Below are positions 59,192 through 64,000 of a stretch of 64,000 bases of DNA, in pieces. Source of the stretch: Thermovenabulum sp049723235 (GTDB taxonomy: Bacteria > Bacillota > Thermosediminibacteria > Thermosediminibacterales > Thermosediminibacteraceae); the NCBI RefSeq assembly GCF_049723235.1, contig NZ_JBNARB010000013.1, positions 3,700-67,699 on the forward strand, read 5' to 3'. The position numbers were made by a program, and so were the translations under genes. The number at the start of each line of letters is the position of its first letter. The first letter of the stretch is position 1. The notes beneath the pieces were generated by a model. It saw only the letters and a list, made by a program, of their open reading frames with translations. It was not told the DNA's origin and made no database searches.

Positions 59192-60433
59192 ATGAACCAG
59201 AAAAACGGCGGATTTGTAAAAAGAATGCTGCTGCTTTTCAGCATAATAGGTCCCGGACTTATAACAGGCATTGCCGATGACGATGCGACGGGGATAGCCA
59301 CCTATGCCAGCGTTGGAGCATCCTACGGTTACAGGATGCTGTGGGGGCTTTTTTTAATTACTATAAGCCTCATCGTAGTCCAGGAAATGGCGGCTCGAAT
59401 GGGAGCGGTAACGGGCAAGGGGCTTTCCGCACTTATAAGGGAAAATTTTGGTGTAAAAATGACCCTTTTTGCCATGGTTACCCTTTTAATTACGAACCTG
59501 GCCATCACCGTTGCTGATTTTGCAGGAGCAGCGGCGAGCCTTGAAATATTAAATATACCCAAAATTATTTCCGTGCCGTTAATTGCCCTTTTGGTGTGGA
59601 TGGTAATATTGAGAGGTTCCTATAGAAAAGCCGAACGATTTTTCCTGATATTATCGCTGGTGATGGTTTCTTATATAATTACGGCCTTTCTGGTAAAGCC
59701 CGACTGGGGCGAGGTTATTAAAAGCACCTTCGTGCCTTCCTTCAGCTTTGACAGGGACTTTGTCTTGATGTTTATTGCAATGGTAGGCACTACCATAACT
59801 CCCTGGATGCAGTTTTACCATCAGGCATCGGTGGTAGATAAGGGGATAGATGTGAAACATTATGAGTACGAAAAGATGGATGTGGTTATAGGGTCACTTG
59901 TTAGCAATGTTTTAGCGTTTTTTATAATAGTAACTACTGCAGCCACGTTAAATAAAGCGGGCATTACCATAGATATGGCGGAGGATGCTGCTGCCGCTTT
60001 AAGGCCTTTAGCAGGAAATTACGCTTCTACCCTTTTTGCAATAGGACTTTTTGGAGCTTCTCTAATTGCGGCTCATATTGTCCCCCTCTCCACCGCCTAT
60101 GCCATTACCGAAGCCTTTGGCTTTGAAAACGGGCTTGACAAAACCTTCAAAGAAGCCCCGGTTTTCTACGGGATTATTCTGTTTTTCATAATTCTCGGTT
60201 CTCTGGTAATCTTTCTCCCCAGCAGCGTGTTTATTCAGTTGATTATTATTTCCCAGGTAGTTACGGGTATATTGACTCCCATTATACTTATTTATATGAT
60301 TGTACTTACAAATAAGAAAGAAGTAATGGGAGAATATGTAAACGGGAGAATTTTTAATGCTATTGCCTGGGTAACCGTGGGATTTATTATTTTACTTACC
60401 GTAATTCTTACCCTTTCACCTTTAATCGGGTGA
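59192..60433 (+). CDS. NRAMP-related divalent metal transporter (probable Mg2+ transporter, NRMT-like)
   Basis: The protein has 413 residues, with ATG behind AAAGGAGGAAGC. It has eleven hydrophobic helices with NRAMP layout. The canonical metal-binding motifs are altered: helix 1 has GIADDDATG (residues 26-34) instead of DPGN, and helix 6 has TPWM (203-206) where transition-metal NRAMPs have MPH. Loss of the metal-binding methionine is described for NRAMP-related Mg2+ transporters (NRMTs). Together with the M-box and the MgtE_N/CBS partner this supports Mg2+ uptake across the cell membrane. Mn2+ or Fe2+ transport is the alternative. The last bases precede dnaX closely. Confidence 0.86.
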   Translation: MNQKNGGFVKRMLLLFSIIGPGLITGIADDDATGIATYASVGASYGYRMLWGLFLITISLIVVQEMAARMGAVTGKGLSALIRENFGVKMTLFAMVTLLITNLAITVADFAGAAASLEILNIPKIISVPLIALLVWMVILRGSYRKAERFFLILSLVMVSYIITAFLVKPDWGEVIKSTFVPSFSFDRDFVLMFIAMVGTTITPWMQFYHQASVVDKGIDVKHYEYEKMDVVIGSLVSNVLAFFIIVTTAATLNKAGITIDMAEDAAAALRPLAGNYASTLFAIGLFGASLIAAHIVPLSTAYAITEAFGFENGLDKTFKEAPVFYGIILFFIILGSLVIFLPSSVFIQLIIISQVVTGILTPIILIYMIVLTNKKEVMGEYVNGRIFNAIAWVTVGFIILLTVILTLSPLIG

Positions 60434-60459
60434 GATATTCTTGGATTGGAGGGGCTCTT

Positions 60460-62127
60460 TTGACCTATTTAGCGCTTTACAGAAAATACAGACCTTCAAA
60501 TTTTGACGAAATAGTGGGGCAAAGGCCCATAGTAAGGGTTTTAAAAAATCAGCTTAAATCCGGAAGAATAGGGCATGCCTATCTTTTTTGCGGTATGAGG
60601 GGGACCGGAAAAACCAGCACCGCCAGGGTATTTGCTAAGGCTTTGAACTGCGAAAAGGGGCCTACCGACAACCCCTGCGGAGTTTGCAGAAACTGTTTGG
60701 CCTTTCAAAACGGCTCCTTTATGGATATAGTGGAAATGGACGCCGCTTCCCATCGGGGGATAGATGATATAAGGGATTTGAGGGAAAAGGTTAATTTCCC
60801 TCCATCCCAGGGAAGATACCGGGTATATATCATCGATGAGGTGCATATGCTGACCCAGGAGGCTTTCAATGCCCTTTTAAAGACCTTGGAAGAACCGCCC
60901 AAACATACGGTTTTTATCCTGTGCACCACAGAGCCGAATAAGCTTCCCGCTACCATCCTCTCCCGATGTATGAGATTTGATTTCAAAAGGGTGTCTTTTG
61001 GGGATATCGCGGAGCATTTAAAAAGGGTTTCTCAAAAACAGGGCCTAAAGGTGGAAGACAGGGCATTAAAATTGATTGCGCGGCATTCGCAGGGGTCTAT
61101 AAGGGATTCCCTGAGCCTTCTTGATAAAGCTGCCGGCCTAAGCAGCGAAGTGATTACCTATGAAGATGTCTTGGAAATATTCGGCGCAGTGGAAGATGAA
61201 GTTTTTATAAAAATTGCTCTGGCGGCAAAAGAAAAAAACCCCGGGGAAGTTTTGACAATCCTTGAAGGTGTTTTTGAAAAAGGGAAGGATATTAACAGGT
61301 TTGTGGAAGATCTAATGTACTTTTACAGGAACCTTCTTTTAATTTTGATAAAATGCCCTCCGGAGCTTATTGACCTGCCGCAGGAGGAAATACTTAAACT
61401 GAAGGATATTGCGTCAAAATATAAAAAAGAAGAGATTTTACAGATTCTCGATGTATTAAAAGCCGCTGCCAATGAGGTAAAATGGACGATAGTTCCCAGG
61501 ATAGTACTCGAATCAGCCCTTGTAAAGCTCACTATGCTTTCTAATTCAGCCTTTGAAGAGGTTGGGAAGGTAGAAGATAAAAATGCGGGAAAAATTATTT
61601 CTCAAAAAAAGGAGATAATTTCGGATTCTACGGCGGTAAAAGGGATAGTAGAAAAAAAAGAAGTAAATAAAGAAGTGAATAAGGAAGTAAGTATAGAGAA
61701 CAATCCCGGGGAAATGGTTTTAAAGGTAGAAAAGCAGGAAAAAAAGGAGGAACCTTCAAAAAAAGAAGATAATACCCTGGAGATTATAAAAGCTAAGTGG
61801 CAGGATGTAGTGGACTTTCTTTCGAAAAACGGTAAAATGCTGCTCACCAGCATGATAACATCCTTTAAAATATTACCGGAAAAGATGCAAAAAAATCATC
61901 TGATACTTTCAGCACAGGAGGCATCTCAGGGACAGCTGGATTTTATTAAAAGTCAGAAAAAATTGATTGAAGAAGCTGTAAAAAATGTAACCGGTTTAGA
62001 AGTAAGCGTACAGGACGTAAAAATTAAGGGGATAGAGGGTAAGAAAGAAAGGGAAAAGGATGACGATTTTGTAGAAAATGTGATAAAATTGTTCGGGAAG
62101 GACATAGTGGAAATAAAAGAGGAATAA
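60460..62127 (+). CDS. dnaX: DNA polymerase III subunit gamma/tau
   Basis: The protein has 555 residues from TTG 60460 (MTYLALYRKYRPSNFDEIVGQ), 5 nt behind GGAGGGG. The open frame extends 30 nt upstream but is not family-like. Walker A GMRGTGKTS, a four-cysteine zinc site (CEKGPTDNPCGVCRNC), Walker B YIIDEVHML and sensor LSRCMRFDF define the clamp-loader AAA+ part. The C-terminus is a Lys/Glu-rich linker (KEVNKEVNKEVS) and a tau-like end. It loads the sliding clamp at replication forks. dnaX-ybaB-recR is the conserved order. Confidence 0.96.
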   Translation: MTYLALYRKYRPSNFDEIVGQRPIVRVLKNQLKSGRIGHAYLFCGMRGTGKTSTARVFAKALNCEKGPTDNPCGVCRNCLAFQNGSFMDIVEMDAASHRGIDDIRDLREKVNFPPSQGRYRVYIIDEVHMLTQEAFNALLKTLEEPPKHTVFILCTTEPNKLPATILSRCMRFDFKRVSFGDIAEHLKRVSQKQGLKVEDRALKLIARHSQGSIRDSLSLLDKAAGLSSEVITYEDVLEIFGAVEDEVFIKIALAAKEKNPGEVLTILEGVFEKGKDINRFVEDLMYFYRNLLLILIKCPPELIDLPQEEILKLKDIASKYKKEEILQILDVLKAAANEVKWTIVPRIVLESALVKLTMLSNSAFEEVGKVEDKNAGKIISQKKEIISDSTAVKGIVEKKEVNKEVNKEVSIENNPGEMVLKVEKQEKKEEPSKKEDNTLEIIKAKWQDVVDFLSKNGKMLLTSMITSFKILPEKMQKNHLILSAQEASQGQLDFIKSQKKLIEEAVKNVTGLEVSVQDVKIKGIEGKKEREKDDDFVENVIKLFGKDIVEIKEE

Positions 62128-62141
62128 AGGAGGCGGGTGTT

Positions 62142-62471
62142 TTGAAGAATTTTGGCTCCATGGGGAATATGGGTAAGTTGATGAAACAGGTTCAGAAGAT
62201 GCAGGAGGAAATGCTCAAACTGCAGGAAGAGCTGAAACAAAGAACGGTGGAAGCTACGGCGGGAGGAGGAGCGGTTAAAGCCGTTGCCAACGGTAAAAAG
62301 GAACTGGTGGAAATTAAGATAGAAAAAGATGTGGTCGATCCGGAGGACGTGGAAATGCTTCAGGATTTGATTCTTGCCGCGGTAAACGAGGCTTTAAATA
62401 AGGCGGAGGAAATGGTATCCACCGAGATGGGTAAATTGACGGGAGGTTTAAACATCCCAGGGTTATTTTAA
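62142..62471 (+). CDS. ybaB: YbaB/EbfC nucleoid-associated protein
   Basis: The protein has 109 residues with a TTG start behind AAAGGAGGCGG, 14 bp after dnaX. The family pattern MGKLMKQVQKMQEEMLKLQEEL (in part), followed by GGGAVKAVANGKKELVEIKI and LQDLILAAVNEALNKAEE, is complete. It is a small DNA-binding dimer usually encoded with dnaX and recR and thought to shape the nucleoid and assist recombination repair. Confidence 0.95.
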   Translation: MKNFGSMGNMGKLMKQVQKMQEEMLKLQEELKQRTVEATAGGGAVKAVANGKKELVEIKIEKDVVDPEDVEMLQDLILAAVNEALNKAEEMVSTEMGKLTGGLNIPGLF

Positions 62472-62491
62472 AGACAAAGGAAGGGTAAAGG

Positions 62492-63091
62492 ATGTCTTAT
62501 TATGCAAAACCGATTGCAAGACTCATAGACGAGCTTTCAAAACTTCCCGGGATTGGACCCAAAACCGCCCAGAGGCTTACCTATCACATATTAAAGCTTT
62601 CCAGGGAGAGGGTAAAAAAACTTGCCGAAGCTCTTTTGGATGTAAAGGATTCAATAATTTACTGTTCGGTTTGCGGAAATTTTACGGAAAAAGACCCCTG
62701 CGATATTTGCGAAAATCCTTACCGGGAAAAGGGCGTAATAATGGTGGTGGAGGAGCCCAAGGATGTGGTGGCTATTGAGAAAACCAGGGAGTACCGGGGG
62801 CTTTATCACGTGCTCCACGGAGCCCTTTCCCCTTTGGAGGGTATAGGCCCGGACGATATACGCATTAAAGAGCTTTTGGGAAGGGTAGGGCAGGGAGTAA
62901 AAGAGGTAATCCTTGCCACCAATTCGGATGTGGAAGGGGAAGCCACCGCCCTTTATATAGCAAAACTTTTAAAACCAATGGGAGTAAAGGTAACGAGGAT
63001 TGCTCACGGAATACCTATGGGCGGTGATTTGGATTACGCCGATGAGGTAACCCTTTCAAAGGCACTGGAAGGCAGAAGGGAAATTATCTAA
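62492..63091 (+). CDS. recR: Recombination protein RecR
   Basis: The protein has 199 residues, with ATG behind GGAAGGGTAAAGG. The N-terminal HhH (LPGIGPKTAQRLTYHIL), a Cys4 zinc finger (CSVCGNFTEKDPCDIC) and a Toprim domain (VMVVEEPKDVVAIEKT, GPDDIRIKELL) are intact. It acts with RecF/RecO in loading RecA at gaps. It is the last gene of the dnaX operon, with a terminator 54 bp downstream. Confidence 0.96.
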   Translation: MSYYAKPIARLIDELSKLPGIGPKTAQRLTYHILKLSRERVKKLAEALLDVKDSIIYCSVCGNFTEKDPCDICENPYREKGVIMVVEEPKDVVAIEKTREYRGLYHVLHGALSPLEGIGPDDIRIKELLGRVGQGVKEVILATNSDVEGEATALYIAKLLKPMGVKVTRIAHGIPMGGDLDYADEVTLSKALEGRREII

Positions 63092-63144
63092 ATTTATTCA
63101 AAAAACGTGTTTATTACATAAAACTGTATCGAAAAATATAGGGA

Positions 63145-63177
63145 GGGATAAGTAAATTGTTAAACTTATCCCTTTTT
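63145..63177 (+). terminator. Terminator after recR
   Basis: GGGATAAGT (63145-63153) pairs perfectly with ACTTATCCC (63164-63172), followed by five T. Confidence 0.88.
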
Positions 63178-63242
63178 GTCTTTAATGTTTATATTGGTTA
63201 TGGATGCTGATAAAAAATTATTTCAAATTATAGGTGATGTTT

Positions 63243-63866
63243 ATGAACATAAAGGAAATAAAATCGAAATTAGAAAAAAGAAACCCTAAACCCGAGGGTT
63301 ATTATGAATTTTTTGGGGTAATGGTTCCGATAATAGAGATAAATGGAAGTCTGCATATATTACTTGAGATAAGATCGTCAAAACTCAAAAGTCAACCCGG
63401 AGAAATAAGTTTTCCGGGAGGAAAAATGGAAGAAGGGGAAACCCCTGATATAGCTGCTATAAGAGAAATCCGGGAAGAACTAATGATACCCGAAAGTTCC
63501 ATAAAAATATTAAAGGCGCTTGATTACTTGGTTACACCTTTCAATTTTATAATTTATCCTTTTACAGCACAGATAAATGATATTGACATTAAAGATTTAA
63601 AAGAAAACCCTGATGAAATTGAGGACATTATTATCGTTCCTCTTAAATTTTTTTTAGAAAACGAACCTAAAGAATTCATTGTCAACGTGGGAATTACATC
63701 CTTTGGGGCATTTCCTTTTGAATTAATACCGGGTGGCGAAAATTATTATTGGAAAACTGGAATGTATCCCATATATTTTTATGAATATAAAGGGATGATT
63801 ATATGGGGTATTACTGCTAGGATCATAAAAAATTTAATAGATGTTATTAAGAGAGCTCTCAGTTGA
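63243..63866 (+). CDS. Nudix hydrolase, CoA pyrophosphatase-like
   Basis: The protein has 207 residues from ATG 63243. GTG 63234 and ATG 63237 overlap the SD GGTGAT. The Nudix box is GGKMEEGETPDIAAIREIREEL, with the usual Gly near its end replaced by Met. In front of it lies a CoA-type motif LLEIRSSKLKSQPGEISFPGG (quoted in part: LEIRSSK ... GEISFPGG) as in NudL/NUDT7 enzymes that split coenzyme A and acyl-CoA. The codons are AT-rich relative to recR. A perfect terminator hairpin follows at 63908. Confidence 0.88.
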   Translation: MNIKEIKSKLEKRNPKPEGYYEFFGVMVPIIEINGSLHILLEIRSSKLKSQPGEISFPGGKMEEGETPDIAAIREIREELMIPESSIKILKALDYLVTPFNFIIYPFTAQINDIDIKDLKENPDEIEDIIIVPLKFFLENEPKEFIVNVGITSFGAFPFELIPGGENYYWKTGMYPIYFYEYKGMIIWGITARIIKNLIDVIKRALS

Positions 63867-63907
63867 TTATTTCATTACTCCATGCAATAAATTCTAAATT
63901 GGAAGAT

Positions 63908-63947
63908 AATAAGAAATGCTTACCTTTCCAGGTAAGCATTTCTTATT
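63908..63947 (+). terminator. Terminator hairpin, target of second intron copy
   Basis: AATAAGAAATGCTTACC (63908-63924) pairs perfectly over 17 bp with 63931-63947, and the group II intron starts at the very next base. Confidence 0.85.
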
Positions 63948-64000
63948 GTGCGCGCGGCATGCCCGCGACCTTGATGGTGAAAGTCCATTACGGGGGTTGA
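63948..64000 (+). mobile_element. Group IIC intron, second copy, cut by window edge
   Basis: All 53 visible bases are identical to the first 53 bases of the intron at 39574. The element continues beyond the window, so whether it is full length is not known. Confidence 0.9.

Overview
The window reads as chromosome from a thermophilic, anaerobic, endospore-forming clostridial Firmicute with an S-layer. That placement (Thermoanaerobacterales/Thermosediminibacterales-like) is an inference from gene content: a GerA-type germinant receptor, spoIIR, an alpha/beta SASP, several SLH proteins, many TTG/GTG starts with strong Shine-Dalgarno (SD) sites, and a long Firmicute-type SRP RNA in a tadA ... SRP RNA ... 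dnaX-ybaB-recR order.

Layout. 0-10 kb: the 3' part of a giant IPT/TIG-repeat surface protein followed by two SLH proteins. 10-15 kb: a spore germination receptor operon (small membrane protein, gerKA-gerKB-gerKC) and spoIIR. 15-24 kb: Orn/Lys/Arg decarboxylase, SASP, a PQQ-propeller protein, murI, a holin-like small protein, argS, a RocR-like sigma-54 activator and an MBL-fold hydrolase. 24-31 kb: an AT-rich island under cyclic di-GMP control. Two tandem class I c-di-GMP riboswitches precede a secreted transglutaminase-like protein. A class II c-di-GMP riboswitch with an overlapping terminator precedes sipW and four secreted proteins, three with TasA-like domains (one fused to SLH domains) and one coiled-coil protein. 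31-37 kb: an IS relic, a small orphan, an AbiEii-like protein, pyrG and a Lon-family protease. 37-41.5 kb: the probable main S-layer protein, with a group IIC intron inserted exactly behind its terminator. A second intron copy begins at the right edge of the window, also directly behind a terminator hairpin. 41.7-49 kb: two adjacent MacB-like ABC systems with unusually long, double-module adaptors. 49-55 kb: a HepT/MntA toxin-antitoxin pair, a membrane-bound polysaccharide deacetylase, GNAT, DUF503, an orphan PilX/bactofilin-like protein and an MFS transporter. 55-64 kb: a tRNA-Ser/tRNA-Arg cluster with tadA, MazEF, SRP RNA, an M-box Mg2+ riboswitch with an extra candidate translational switch, a PRC/MgtE_N/CBS protein, an NRAMP-like transporter, dnaX, ybaB, recR and a CoA-type Nudix hydrolase.

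The most striking system is the 24-31 kb island. It combines two classes of c-di-GMP riboswitch with apparently opposite outputs: class I predicted OFF on the transglutaminase, class II predicted ON on the fibre operon. The fibre operon encodes a dedicated signal peptidase, TasA-like subunits and an SLH-anchored TasA-like subunit, which looks like an S-layer-bacterium version of a TasA matrix fibre. The second most interesting is the Mg2+ transport leader, where an M-box is followed by a 17-codon leader ORF and two mutually exclusive hairpins, one of which masks the SD of the downstream gene.
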